The translations under genes were made by a program, and so were the position numbers. This document shows positions 1 to 10,029 of a stretch of 64,000 bases of DNA, in pieces. Positions within the stretch are counted from its first letter, which is position 1. Each line of letters begins with the position of its first letter. The DNA is from Coccinella septempunctata (lineage: Eukaryota > Arthropoda > Insecta > Coleoptera > Coccinellidae): the NCBI RefSeq assembly GCF_907165205.1, contig NC_058193.1, positions 3,286,001 to 3,350,000 of the forward strand, read 5' to 3'. A model generated the notes under the pieces. The model worked only from the letters and a program-made list of their open reading frames with translations, searched no databases and had not been told where the DNA came from.

Positions 1-159
1 GAACTGAAGGTACAGCCAATAACAGATCTAGCAAAGGACTATAAGGACAGATGGAAGGAACATGTCATGCGAATGTCACCTGAAAGAATTCCGAAGAAAA
101 TGCTAACTTACAACCCCACAGGACGCAAAAGTGTCGGTAGGCCGAGAATGAGGTGGTGA
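1..159 (+). pseudogene. LINE ORF2 C-terminal tail
   Basis: Frame 1 reads through from the window edge to a TGA at 157-159. The peptide has a WKEHVMRM stretch followed by RIPKKML and ends in GRKSVGRPRMRW. This 'W..H..RM....P......GRRS.GRP..RW' pattern is the usual extreme C-terminus of many insect endonuclease/reverse-transcriptase LINE proteins, downstream of the RT domain. Only the tail is in the window, so the clade cannot be named. Family pattern recognised from memory. Confidence 0.7.
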
Positions 160-1500
160 AGTTGGAACAGGCAAATTACCGAATCCTGGAATCATAGAAG
201 AAGAAGAAGAAAGACGAAGTTCGGCAGAGCTTGAATTTTTAGCAAGCGTTTCAACTGCTTCGATCTTTCGAGTCGTGTTTTTTTCTGCGCCGATGTAAGA
301 CATTTCACTTTTTGTAGTTGTTTTTTAAAAACAGCGTTCTTTTTCAAAAGATATGGAAATATGTAATCACTTTCGAACAGGCTTAAATTGTCATAAATTT
401 CTCTTAGATTTATTTATTAGAGAATTTTTTTGTACCTACAGTCAATGAAATATAATTCAATATCTGGGACGCAGTGAAAAAATCTAATGCATCTTTTACT
501 GCAAAGTTTGTCACCTTCTCGGAATGAAGTAGTTGGGACGATTGAGATCTTCATAACCCTACTTCCACACCAGATGAAATTCCTTCAGTTTCATGTCATG
601 CCTCGATGAACTTTTCCGATTACTTACTCATTGGATTCTGATCGAATCCAATGAATGGTCCACAATTGAAGGAACCTTCTACCGAAATGCCTTGTAACGA
701 TGCCGTTAGCTATTGCGTTTTACTCAATATACCAGGGTTCGATTCAACAGGGCAATTTCACAACTGGGCCAGCTAAGTTCGAGCTTTGGAAACTAATTAT
801 TCCCACTGAATTGGAAATGATTCAGATAGAGAATTCGGGGCCAGATTTTGCATTATGACCATGGGATATCTGATTCACAGAATTCACGGAAAGGACCATT
901 GGGAATAATTTTTGCTCGATTTTTTTTTATTGAATGAATCTGTTCTGTGTTTATCGGTACTTCGAATAATGTTATATTTTTCAACACAATATTCATCTGA
1001 AACCTGAAAAAATCTTAAAGTTTTCTCAAATAGATCTTCATTCTAACGTTGAAAACTGAGATTTGAGATTTGCATGAAAATTCGAATTTTCTAGGTTGTG
1101 TCAGAAGAAAAACCAATGCTTTTGCTCCGTAAATTAAAGATTCAATTGAATATACAGTTAATACTTATTTACGGAGATATTCGGTAAAGACTAATTTTCT
1201 TTAAGGACTTCTCTCCAAGTGTAAGGTGGAAAAATAAAACGTTTCAGTAATTTATTCTTTTATTTATTTAATATAAACAGGAATCACCCATTAACAGGGA
1301 TTAACTAAATAAAAAATTACAACATGCAAACAATCATCAACACAAGGAAAAAAGTATTTTAAAGCGAACTTTAAAGTGAAACAAAAGTTATCTCTACCCA
1401 AGTACATATACAGGCTGTTTCACTTTAAGTCGGCACCATTGCCAACTGCGTTTTTATTGATGCAACGATTCGGTAGCATCAGTTTACATTTCGAGTTGTA
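160..1500. other. No gene recognised
   Basis: AT-rich sequence without a credible coding region in either strand. A short (AAG)n run lies near 200-212. The motif at 1412-1424 resembles the 'TACAGG(G)TG' end common to insect mariner-type elements, but no partner was found. Confidence 0.5.
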
Positions 1501-1501
1501 A

Positions 1502-1640
1502 TTCAGAAATAATCAATTGAAATTCAGATTAATCAAGTTTATTTCAGAACCCGTCAAATAAATTTCAGATTAGTCAATTTAATTTCAGAAATGGTCATTT
1601 GAAGTTCAGATTAGTCCCTTTTATTTCCGAAAACATCAAC
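1502..1640 (+). repeat. Array of alternating 20/21-bp units (left arm)
   Basis: About seven degenerate units, each starting TTCAGA, alternate in length 21, 20, 21, 20 bp. They follow two sub-patterns, TTCAGAAAT.RTCAATTGAA and TTCAGATTAGTCAATTTAAT, so the higher-order period is 41 bp. The same array appears in opposite orientation at 3608-3815, and both begin with the shared GTTGTAATTCAGAAATAATC. The pair looks like the arms of a foldback-type element. The family is not identified. Confidence 0.75.
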
Positions 1641-2424
1641 GTTGTTCATACGTAAAATGACTTACTAAGTTAATTCAGTTGTAGGTGCTCTACTTACCAC
1701 ATATCCTATTCAAAATACACACTATGTTACTTGTCTCCAGGATTTATTTGATCCATCCATCCATCCATGGATGGGTGATTAATTATAAATGCCCGTCCTC
1801 TCCCTTTGAATCTTTTGTGCTTCACTGTTGGAAAAAGGTTTCATGCATGATTCACAATAAATTTTTGAAAAAAACTTCTATTCATATATATATAGGGTGT
1901 TGCAGAACCCTGGAGGGATCCTTCTTCCTTATTTTTTATCTGAGTACGTAATCTTTTTATTCTCCCCAAACTTCTGAATCTTTTTCATCATTGTACTTGA
2001 AACAGATTGTACAATTTTCACGAAACGAGGTTTTAACTGCAACAGTGGCAAGATATGGGACACCTGTTAGAAGATTTAGTCATCGTTTGTGATTATGCTA
2101 CATGCAATTCGAGGTTGGAAACAATTTAGAAACCTAGTGGAGCATTATTAGAAGGTGGCTTAAGAGTGTATTCAAAGTATAAAACGGCTACGAACAACTT
2201 GAGGGAAATAGTGTAGAAAAACGTGAATTCAGCTATACGGAGTTTTTTCAGAGTGTCCGCAATTCATTTACTTTTATGCAAAACAGGTGAGTGAAATGTT
2301 TCGAGTTGAGCAATTATTGTATTTATAAGCTCTGAAATGTATTAAGAGCGCACAGAATAATATTAGAAGTTGATATAAATTATGTTTTCACTATTCTAAC
2401 CTTTGAAATGTAGTGTGCCCTAAT
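1641..2424. other. Interior of putative foldback element, no gene recognised
   Basis: Between the left array and the pogo-like tail. Short ORFs here have no recognisable domain. A (CATC)n run lies at 1753-1769. Confidence 0.4.
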
Positions 2425-2534
2425 ATCGCACCCCGTTCTCAGAAGACTCAAAAGGTGAAAAATGGATTAGATGTTGCCAGTATTTGAAATGGGGGCATGA
2501 AGAATGCTCCAATTCGGAAAGGAAGAAGAAGTTT

Positions 2535-2723
2535 CAAATGGAGACCAATCTCGGTTTAAGGAACTGAATAAAACAATTTGGATTCTAGAGCGACGTTTCG
2601 GCGTTATATTTCGCCTTCCTCAGGCTACAAAGAAATTAATAACGATAAATTAAGTAAATGCGAACATACAGTGGCATAATATAAATAAATCTAAAACTTT
2701 AGTAAAACAATACACAAATACAC
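2535..2723 (-). mobile_element. 189-bp Penelope-like insert with 13-bp target duplication
   Basis: The insert interrupts the pogo-like tail and is flanked by perfect copies of GAAGAAGAAGTTT at 2522-2534 and 2724-2736. Removing one copy and the insert restores the zinc-finger reading frame, which shows the junctions well. The insert carries a hammerhead-like motif (2588-2628, minus strand), a known hallmark of Penelope-like retroelement terminal repeats. It has no coding capacity. Assignment to Penelope rests on that motif and is an inference. Confidence 0.65.
2588..2628 (-). ncRNA. Hammerhead ribozyme-like motif
   Basis: On the minus strand the core CTGAGGA (matching CUGANGA) is followed by a stem GGCG/CGCC with an 8-nt loop. 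Next come GAAA and CGTC, giving the 'GAAACGTC' signature. Flanking AGC and GCT can form a short stem I. The core residues of a type I hammerhead with a minimal stem III are all present. Such minimal hammerheads are known from Penelope-like elements. Activity is not shown. Confidence 0.55.
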
Positions 2724-2777
2724 GAAGAAGAAGTTTGTATGTAACTTCTGTTTGACTGAATGAGGCGTCCTAATATC

Positions 2778-3607
2778 GTCCACCCAAATGTGTCCTATTA
2801 TCGGATATGCGATATTAGGGTGCCATATTCAGTTTTAACAAAATGTGTTAACTATTTGTTTTTCATTAATACAGTTGATTTATGTTTTTTCAAATGAACT
2901 TTTGATACCATTTGTTTTTTTATTGATAATCACATATATTGGAAGCTCATAATCAGAGCTCTGAAATAATTTCCTTCAAAGATATGAGGCATTCAAAAAA
3001 AGGGTGCAATATAAGGGCACTCTCCTCTGCTCCTTTTTTATATATTTTAATAAAATATACTTGTTGCACTATCAATCTAGTTTTTGCTCCACATAAATAC
3101 ACTTTACTCCCTTTTTCGAGCATTGAAAAATATCATAATATTAATTGAGTTTAGAATTCCTTAAAAAAATGTTGGAATTTCATAATATTCAAAATCAAAT
3201 ACAATATGAAATTTTCGTGAAGAAAGATGCTGAATATCTGACATTTTCAATATTTTTCATTAATTATAATCACACAAATCGGAAATATTCTTTATTTGAT
3301 ATTGGTCAATATTCCGGATTTTACGAATTCGTTTTTCATTACTTTTGAAATTCAACTGAATTGCGCATGTCCGTCCCACATAATTCTATAATATCTCTAT
3401 AGTTCTATGGTTTATCCCAAGCTACAAATGGCGGCCTAATGCCTCACGTCGCTCTTCGTTAACAGATAGGTTGTTCGACATCCAGTTGGTATTATAGGTC
3501 CATGCTATAGCCACGGACGACATTTCTGTAGGCGTTCAAATAGTTGCATTTTCTTGTTTACATACATAGTGTGTAGTGTTGTTTAAGATTATAAAAGTTC
3601 ATAAATT
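2778..3607. other. Non-coding, with repeated ATATTAGGG-type motifs
   Basis: No credible gene. Copies of a motif close to TGCGATATTAGGGTGC occur at 2806-2822 and, degenerate, at 3002-3021; inverted forms lie at 2409-2424 and 2769-2778. They may be subterminal sites of the pogo-like element. Confidence 0.45.
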
Positions 3608-3815
3608 CAATGAATTTCTTTCTGAATTTCAATTGATATTTTCTGAAATAAAATTGACCGTTTATGAATTGAATGTGATTAAACTGAATTTCAAATGACC
3701 ATTCTGGAATTAAATTCACTAATCTGAATTACATTTAATGATTTCTGAAATGAACTCGACTAATCTGAAATACCTACAATTGATGTTTCCTGAAGTTCAA
3801 TTGATTATTTCTGAA
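3608..3815 (-). repeat. Array of alternating 20/21-bp units (right arm)
   Basis: About ten degenerate units, read on the minus strand, match the left array at 1502-1640 in unit sequence and in the 20/21-bp alternation. One unit is expanded to ~25 bp. The outer end matches the left arm best (AATTCAGAAATAATCAATTG in both). With the left arm it encloses about 2 kb. Confidence 0.75.
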
Positions 3816-4039
3816 TTACAACAGGAAATGGTGAAGTAGCATTTTTATGGCCTTCTCGATGCCGAAAACAAAGACAAAATTGGATAAGGAGTAGAAGTCT
3901 GAACACACTCAGATTTTAGAACCATTTCATTAAGTAGGACATGTTTCGATGTTGAATGCTATTTCTGCTATTATTTGCTATTTTCTGCTATCTTAATTTT
4001 TTTTAGCCAATCTGAACATATGATATTCAATATACCTCC

Positions 4040-4387
4040 ACCTTCGTCCTGTAGACCCATATTCATAAAAAACAATATACTAACTTTACCATCCATTTTC
4101 ATTTTAAATTGTCTCTTACATGTGAAGGAAAATGAGGAAAGTATTGTACAGTTGTCTAGTTTTCATAACTGTGGCACCAGAAGTGGGAGAACAATATTTA
4201 TGCCTAAGCATAGAACAACTTAGTTTGAGAAGTCTCCTTTCTATCAATGCATTAAAATTTATAACCATCTGACCCACAATATTCAATCTCTTGATTCCAG
4301 CAAATTCAAAAAAGCTGTTAAGAAGTTAATGTTGAATAGATGTTATAGTGTAAATGATTACCTCAATGATGTCATAGTCAAAAGCTA
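4040..4387 (+). pseudogene. LINE (jockey/CR1-like) ORF2 C-terminus
   Basis: The frame holds CRPIFIKNNILTLPSIFIL, then HNCGTRSGR, an in-frame TAG at 4221-4223, and then a stretch ending KIYNHLTHNI and CYSVNDYLND before a TAA at 4385-4387. The 'ILT.PS.YI' block, the 'H...TR....' block and 'KIYN.LP..I' are the usual order in the C-terminal region of insect jockey/CR1-group LINE proteins. The RT domain is missing upstream, so the copy is 5' truncated as well as interrupted by one stop. Confidence 0.7.
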
Positions 4388-4439
4388 ATGTATTTTTTCT
4401 TTCTTTCCATATGAACTATCCTATACATTGATTTGTCTC

Positions 4440-7400
4440 AAAGGATCAATGAATGACTTTAGCCTTGCGGCTTTCACACTCCTCTCCGGAGGAAAATTCA
4501 CTTATCCCAGATATCTCAGATATCAAAAGGATTAAGCTCTGTTGGAGCCCTTTCCAGGTTTTCGGGCTCGCGGTGGTGGTCGGGTCCGGGTCGCTCCTCG
4601 GCTCCCTGCTGTAGGTTGGATTCCTGCTCCACCCGCACTTCCTGTCGGAGCAGACGGTGTTCCTCTGCATTCCCCATGTACTTGCGTACAGTTCTCGCCG
4701 TTCCGAGCAGTATCGCCTTCTGCATGACTCTATAGATATTTTCGTCCAACTGAAGTTTCCTCAAGTTCTCTAGTAGTTTCTTCGGTATCAGGCCTGTAGA
4801 TGAAATGACAATAGGGATGGTCTTGATATCTTTCAGCTTCCACTGTCTTCTGGTCTGTTCCTCGAGATCTCTGTATTTTGAAATTTTTTCAGTGTGCCTA
4901 TTTAGAAGATTGGTATTATTTGGAATTGCCACGTCGATGAATAGTGCTCTGTCCTCATACTTATTGAGCAATATGAGGTCTGGTCTATTGTGGGTTATTT
5001 TTCGGTCTGTGAGAACCGTGCGATCCCAGTAGAGCTTGTGATGTTCGTTTTCCAGCACAGCATCCGGATGGTAATTGTAATAAGGAACCTTTTTCGAAGT
5101 TAGAAGTTGGTGTTTTAGTGCCAATTCTTGGTGAAGAATCTTGGCAACAGCATCATGTCTATTTTTGTACTCCGTGCCCGCGAACTTCTGACATCCCCCG
5201 GTGATGTGCTGGATAGTTTCATGTGTCGCACAGCCATAACGACAGCTATCGTCCGCCACTGAGGCATCCTTGGCGATGTACTTCATGTAATTTCTTGTTG
5301 GAATCACCTGATCCTGGATGGCAAGCAGGAAGCCCTCTGTCTCAGGAAACAACCTTCCGGAAGTCAACCAGTAGTTCGACGCAGATATGTCGACGTAATC
5401 ATGGTTGACCTCGTTCTGGTGCCTCCCATGCAAAGGTTAGCCAATCAGTTTTTGCATTTTTCTTTCTGCAGAGTGTTCGACGGTTTCCAAGTGATCCTGT
5501 TGTAGCTTTAATGGTGTAGAACTATCAGCAACACAAACTACTCGATGGTGTTCTGACGAAGCTGCCTTGCTCAAGAAATATTTTCGAAGTCCTTCAATTT
5601 CCTGGGACATACGGTTGGACAAATCAACAATTCCTCTACCCCCAAGATGTCGTGGCAGCTCTGTCCGTTCTATTGAGCTTTTGGGGTGATGTTTATTGTT
5701 TTTAGTCAGCATCGTCCTTATTTTTCTCTGTAAAGCTGCTAAATCGGTGGTCGTCCAAGAGATAATACCAAATGAATAGCTCAGCGCCGAGCAAGCGTAG
5801 GTGTTAATCGCTTTTATCAGATTCTTGCTGTTAAGACCAGTTCTCATTATCCTCCTCAATCTTCGGGTGAACTCCTCCGTTAATTCTTTCTTCATCTGGG
5901 TCTGATTGATTTTTCTTGCCTGTTTTATGCCTAGATACTTGTATGTGTCTCCTTCCTTTAATGCTTCAATTTCTGCACCTTCCTTGAGTTTGAACGTACC
6001 ATCTTCTATTTTTCCTCTCATTATGTTAAGCAGTCGACATTTTTCTAGTCCAAACTTCATTTTGATGTCTTCCGAGAATCCTTCCACCATTTTCAGCATC
6101 AGTTGCATTTGTTTTTTTGTAGATGCGAAGAGTTTCAAGTCGTCCATGTAAAGGATATGATTCAGTTTCATCATAGTTCTACTGCCGTTCTTGATGGAAA
6201 ATTCGTAGTCCGTAGAATTCAATCTATGAGACAAGGGATTCGGGGCCATGCAGAACCACAGAGGGCTCAGCGAGTCTCCTTGGAAAATTCCGCGTCTTAT
6301 TGGAATAGGTCCTGTTGTAATGGAGCAATCTGCTGCTTTCATTTGAAGACTAGTACGCCAGGTTGACATGGCGGTTTTCAGGAACTCAACAATATTGGGA
6401 TCCACCTTGTAAATCTTCAAGATCGTCAAGAGCCATTCGTGAGGTATAGAATCGAATACTTTTTTGTAGTCTATGTACGCAGCGTAAAGATTCCTTCGCT
6501 TAGAGAACGCTTGATTGCAGATAACTGAATCTATTATTAGTTGTTCTTAGCACCCTCGGCTGTCTTTGGTGAATCCTTTCTGTTGCATGGCGATGATGTT
6601 ATTCCTTTCGCAATGGTTGTGAATTCGGTTTGAAATGCACGATGTGATTAATTTGTACATCGTTGGAAGACATGTGATTGGTCGGTACTTGGATGGGTCT
6701 TCTGTATTCCTTTGGTCTTTAGGTAACAAGTATGTTGTGCCATGTGTAAGGAATACTGGCATTCTTTCAGGATTTTCAATGACATCATTTATTGCGGAGG
6801 TCAATTTGTCATGCATGATCCAAAGTTTCTTGATCCAGAAGTTCTGTAATCCATCAGGCCCAGGTGCTTTCCAGTTGTGCAGTCCTCTGATAGCTGATTT
6901 TACTTCTTCAATTGTGATCATGTCATGCTGCATCGGCTCATATTTTATAGCTTCAGATTTTTCATCTTCAATCCATCCGGTATCTCCATTGAAGTGAGGT
7001 TTCGTTGATAATTGTTCGGTCCAGAATTGTTCAATTGCTTCCTTTGGTGGTAACTTTCCATTTTCTCCATCCGACGATGTGAGTGACCGGTAGAAAGATT
7101 CTTCCGACTTTTCGAATGAATTATTGTCTCTTCTCCGGTCATAATTGCTTTTATATCTCTTCAGGCGTGCTGCATACAGACTTAATTTTTGCTTCAGAGT
7201 GTCGAGGCAATGGTGGGCTGTAGCATTATCCGTCTCTCGTTCTGTATGTGTCCTGTTTCTATCCATGATCTCTTTGGCAGCTTTCACAACCTTTCTTCCT
7301 CGATTCCCGTTCAAGTACTCCGTCAGTCGTCCAATGTCTCTTCTTAGCCTTTCTGTTTTGTGTTGAAGACGTTTCTGCTATGCTGGCGCGTGTAATTTGT

Positions 7401-7893
7401 GTAATTTTGGACCATCATTGTTCGTTTGGCGAATTGTTGCCCCTATGGTTTTCGCTGTCGTTAGCGCTGCACAGTGGAAAACTAGATGCAGATATTCCAA
7501 TGAACTTCCGTTCTGTAGGTATTCAGGTAAAACGTCCTTATTCAAGATGTCGATTATAAGTGACAGTTTCTTGGATGTATTGAGCCGTGGAGGTGCTACT
7601 CGATGAAGAGGATCTGTTCCTTCCAGTTCGGCAAAGTATCTCCTTATGTCAGAATCAACTTGTCGGTGGAGCTCTTCCCTATCGTCCTGGTTTTCAGGCT
7701 CACTTGCGTTGCAAGATGGACTTTCAGTATCAGTTTCTTCTGCCTGTTGTTGCCCAAGCATGTGAATTTCATCAGAGGTGTTGGTGTTATTCTCTATTGC
7801 TAGCGGACGCTGAAGTTCTCGTTTAATTGCGTCGATTCGGGCCGTTGGTATTAGTTCATTTCTCAGAATTACGCGGTACTGGTCTGCCACTCC
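4440..7893 (-). mobile_element. R4/R2-like non-LTR retrotransposon, near full length
   Basis: One long minus-strand frame covers 7890 to 4516 with RT, CCHC and restriction-like endonuclease in R2/R4 order. The 3' end is set by comparison with copies at 25.86 and 26.18 kb, all of which end just after CCGCAAGGCTAA followed by different flanks. The 5' end abuts the remnant LTR of a gypsy element near 7893-7907. The start of that LTR is missing on the left side of the LINE, so a simple insertion into the LTR is not proven. Confidence 0.8.
4516..7890 (-). pseudogene. R4/R2-like LINE polyprotein with three in-frame stops
   Basis: A frame of about 1120 codons, close to the usual length of such elements. 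Order: charged N-terminal region (7890-7400); RT with 'SAIRGLHNWKAPGPDG', 'RPITCL', FQGDSLSPLWF and the active-site YMDD at 6141-6152 (YADD is commoner); thumb; a CCHC-type knuckle (C-x3-C...H-x4-C near 5190-5250); then a PD-(D/E)xK-like nuclease with RPDLILL followed by FIDVAIP near 4940-4985. The frame is broken only by stops: TAG at 7378-7380, TAA at 6547-6549 and TAA at 5437-5439. The last is a lysine codon (AAA) in the related copy at 27.16 kb. No frameshift was seen, so decay is by substitution and recent. Cleaves DNA and primes cDNA synthesis at the nick in known relatives. Confidence 0.8.
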
Positions 7894-7906
7894 AGTATAG
7901 ATAGAT

Positions 7907-8034
7907 AGATAGTTCTAAAAAAAGTGTGATAGGAAAATAGGCGAATTAGTATTTTAGTGTTTTGTATAAATAAAGGATAGTTTGGAATTGTTAATTAACA
8001 TTTTTAACTGAAAACGAACCCCAGTTTCGTAACA
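7907..8034 (+). repeat. Partial 5' LTR of Ty3/gypsy element
   Basis: This 128-bp block matches 9361-9488 with a single visible difference (CGTAACA here, CATAACA there). Its first ~38 bp, present in the 3' LTR, are absent, replaced by a short (GATA)n run and the R4-like LINE. A TTGGTGTCAGAAGTGG primer-site-like sequence follows directly. Confidence 0.8.
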
Positions 8035-8078
8035 GTTGGTGTCAGAAGTGGAATTTCAGTGAATATTTCGAATAATTG

Positions 8079-9062
8079 ATGGTAAATACACGGAGTACAA
8101 ACAACGATCACATGGAGGCCGTAATGGAAATGATCAAACAGCAGTTTGCTGAGCAAGAAAGTCGAATGTTGAGAGAAAAGCAAGAGGAAGAGGAACGTCG
8201 TCAGAAAGAAAAACAAGAGGAAGAGAATCGTCGACAGAAAGATGAAGAACGACGGCAGAAAGAAGAGGAACGACGTGAAATAGAAAAACAAGAGGAGAAA
8301 GAACAAAGAGAACAACAAAAAATATTCCTTGAACAGGTTTTTCAGAAAACCGAAGGAATAATTGTATGCCTAAAGGAAGAAATCAGTGCGGTACGAGAAG
8401 ATGTAAAGGAAGAAATCGATATAGTTTGGAAAATGGTGAAAGGAATGGAGGGAAAAATAACACAAGAAGTTAGTGCGGTGCGAGAAGAATTAGAGGAGAA
8501 AATCGCATCACTGAAAATACAAGAGCAGCGTAACAGGGTTGCCACATCAAATAATTATCTCAAACCACCGATTTATGATGGTCAATCGCCATGGTCCCTG
8601 TACCATAAACAGTTCGGAGCGGTGGCAGCAGCCAATGGATGGAGCGATCAGGAAAAGGCTACTGCACTCATAGTGGCTTTGAGAGGACCTGCACTTGCAA
8701 TACTGCAGACTATCTCAGATGACCAACATCGCAAGTATGGTGATCTCATCGCGGCTTTAGAGTTAAGGTATGGTAATCAACATCGGGAACAACTCTATAG
8801 GACACAGCTTAAAACACGAGTACAGAAATCTAATGAGAGCCTGCAGGAATTTGAAGCCGACGTTCAAAGTCTGATCCAGCTCGCTTATCCAGAGGCCCCG
8901 GAGGGTTTCAAAGAACAACTGGCGGTGCAAACATTCATTGATGGCTTGAAAGACATCGAAATACAGAAGACTTTGAGATTGACAAGTTTTAAAAGATGTA
9001 GAAAGCTGGTGCAGAAGGTGTCAAGAATGTGGTGCCGTGACCAGGATGAAAGCTCGTTATGA
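8079..9062 (+). CDS. Ty3/gypsy Gag protein
   Basis: The ATG at 8079 opens a ~327-residue frame; the TTG just before it is unlikely to be used. Residues ~25-70 are a highly charged coiled-coil rich in EER/RRQKE repeats. After it comes a retrotransposon Gag capsid-like region starting near PPIYDGQSPWSLYHKQF and running through WSDQEKATALIVALRGPA and LQEFEADVQSL. The frame ends abnormally: after '...KTLRLTSF' it runs into DNA whose other frame encodes the end of integrase, so nucleocapsid, protease, RT, RNase H and most of integrase are deleted. It is likely a structural protein able to form particles in an intact relative. The remnant is non-autonomous. Confidence 0.75.
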   Translation: MVNTRSTNNDHMEAVMEMIKQQFAEQESRMLREKQEEEERRQKEKQEEENRRQKDEERRQKEEERREIEKQEEKEQREQQKIFLEQVFQKTEGIIVCLKEEISAVREDVKEEIDIVWKMVKGMEGKITQEVSAVREELEEKIASLKIQEQRNRVATSNNYLKPPIYDGQSPWSLYHKQFGAVAAANGWSDQEKATALIVALRGPALAILQTISDDQHRKYGDLIAALELRYGNQHREQLYRTQLKTRVQKSNESLQEFEADVQSLIQLAYPEAPEGFKEQLAVQTFIDGLKDIEIQKTLRLTSFKRCRKLVQKVSRMWCRDQDESSL

Positions 9063-9312
9063 TTTAAAAGCAAATGCAGGAGGATTCAAAGAAGGAGACC
9101 AGGTTTGGCTGTATAACCCACGTAGAAAGAAAGGTATGTCTCCAAAGCTGACACCGTTTTGGGAAGGACCGTACAAAATTAAAAAGAGAATCAACGACGT
9201 GGTTTACAGAGTGCAACGTAGTCCTGGGACCAAGATGAAGATTGTTCATTTGGAAAGACTGAAGCCGTATCATGGTGAAACCATGGTTTTTGATCGGGAC
9301 GATCAAATTTAG
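9046..9312 (+). pseudogene. Ty3/gypsy integrase C-terminal fragment
   Basis: This frame overlaps the end of gag by a few codons. It encodes the last ~85 residues of a gypsy-type Pol: KARYDLKAN, then FKEGDQVWLYNP, then the GPY/F-type module WEGPYKIKKRINDVVYRV and HLERLKPY. It ends in a TAG 12 bp before the polypurine run AGAGGGGGGC and the 3' LTR. No catalytic integrase core remains. The direct join of gag to this tail marks a large internal deletion. Confidence 0.8.
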
Positions 9313-9322
9313 AGGGGGGCAG

Positions 9323-9488
9323 TGTTACGAATTGAATATAAGTTGCCATGACTGTCAAGGAGATAGTTCTAAAAAAAGTGTGATAGGAAAATAGGCGAAT
9401 TAGTATTTTAGTGTTTTGTATAAATAAAGGATAGTTTGGAATTGTTAATTAACATTTTTAACTGAAAACGAACCCCAGTTTCATAACA
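9323..9488 (+). repeat. 3' LTR of Ty3/gypsy element
   Basis: A 166-bp LTR beginning TGTTACGAATTG and ending CATAACA, with an AATAAA signal near 9422. A polypurine tract lies immediately upstream. The 128-bp overlap with the 5' LTR is nearly identical, so the deletion derivative inserted recently. Confidence 0.8.
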
Positions 9489-9567
9489 ATATACTAGGAC
9501 TCCGTAGGAAAGCAAAAAATTTTGATTTCTGTAGTTTAACGGATTCACTCATAAGAGATAAAAAAAT

Positions 9568-9960
9568 ATGGAGTATGAGAAACGTCAATTTAAAAGACCA
9601 TTACTCAAAGTAGAATACTTGAATCTTGCAAACTGTATACAAACCAGTAGAGCCGAAAAACGAGCCATAAAGCAGGTGGAAGGGTTGCAAAAAGTATCAA
9701 CTGAAGTGCATGAAGTAGACAAGAAAGGGGCAGGTAAAAGGAGTGAAAAGAAAATGTTCCAGATGTGCTTTTCAACATGAATTTGGAAAGTGACTTGCAA
9801 TGGGCTAAAATGTCGCAATTTAACCATTTTGCAAAGACATGCAGGACTAAAACTAAGGTTTTTGAGGTGAAAAGACATGAAACATCAGATGAATCAAGAT
9901 CCAGAATAGAACGGAATTCTTTCAACATAAATGTCATCTATGAAGAAGTGAACACTATTA
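9568..9960 (+). pseudogene. LTR-retrotransposon gag nucleocapsid remnant
   Basis: Frames around 9740-9850 together hold a decayed pair of CCHC knuckles: KRKCSRCAFQHEFGK in one frame and FNHFAKTCR in another. The 'C..C...H......C PA.G..C..C...NHFA..C' pattern is common in insect gypsy-type Gag/Pol. The frame changes at least twice and stop codons intervene, so it is dead. It is separate from the 7.9-9.5 kb element, whose 3' LTR ends just upstream. Confidence 0.55.
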
Positions 9961-10029
9961 AATATAGTAGTAACAATTGGATTGGATTTAACTGGATTTT
10001 TTGGTCAAAAGGATATTTACCTACGCTTA

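Larger units (their letters stand above)
2425..2777 (+). pseudogene. pogo-type transposase C-terminus (cysteine-rich tail), interrupted
   Basis: One frame reads EKWIRCCQYLKWGHEECSNS followed by ERKKKF. After an insertion at 2535-2723 the frame resumes as KKKFVCNFCLTE and a TGA. The C..C...W.HE.C......F.C..C spacing is the zinc-binding, PHD-like tail found at the end of many insect pogo/Tigger-like transposases; a related tail occurs at 31.4 kb in this window. No DDE domain lies just upstream, so this is a fragment. The inserted Penelope-like piece splits the last cysteine pair from the rest. Confidence 0.7.

Noticed and set aside
1685..1951. 88-codon frame with a hydrophobic, membrane-like sequence
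   Set aside because: Hydrophobicity follows from T-rich DNA; it includes a (CATC)n run and there is no homology pattern.
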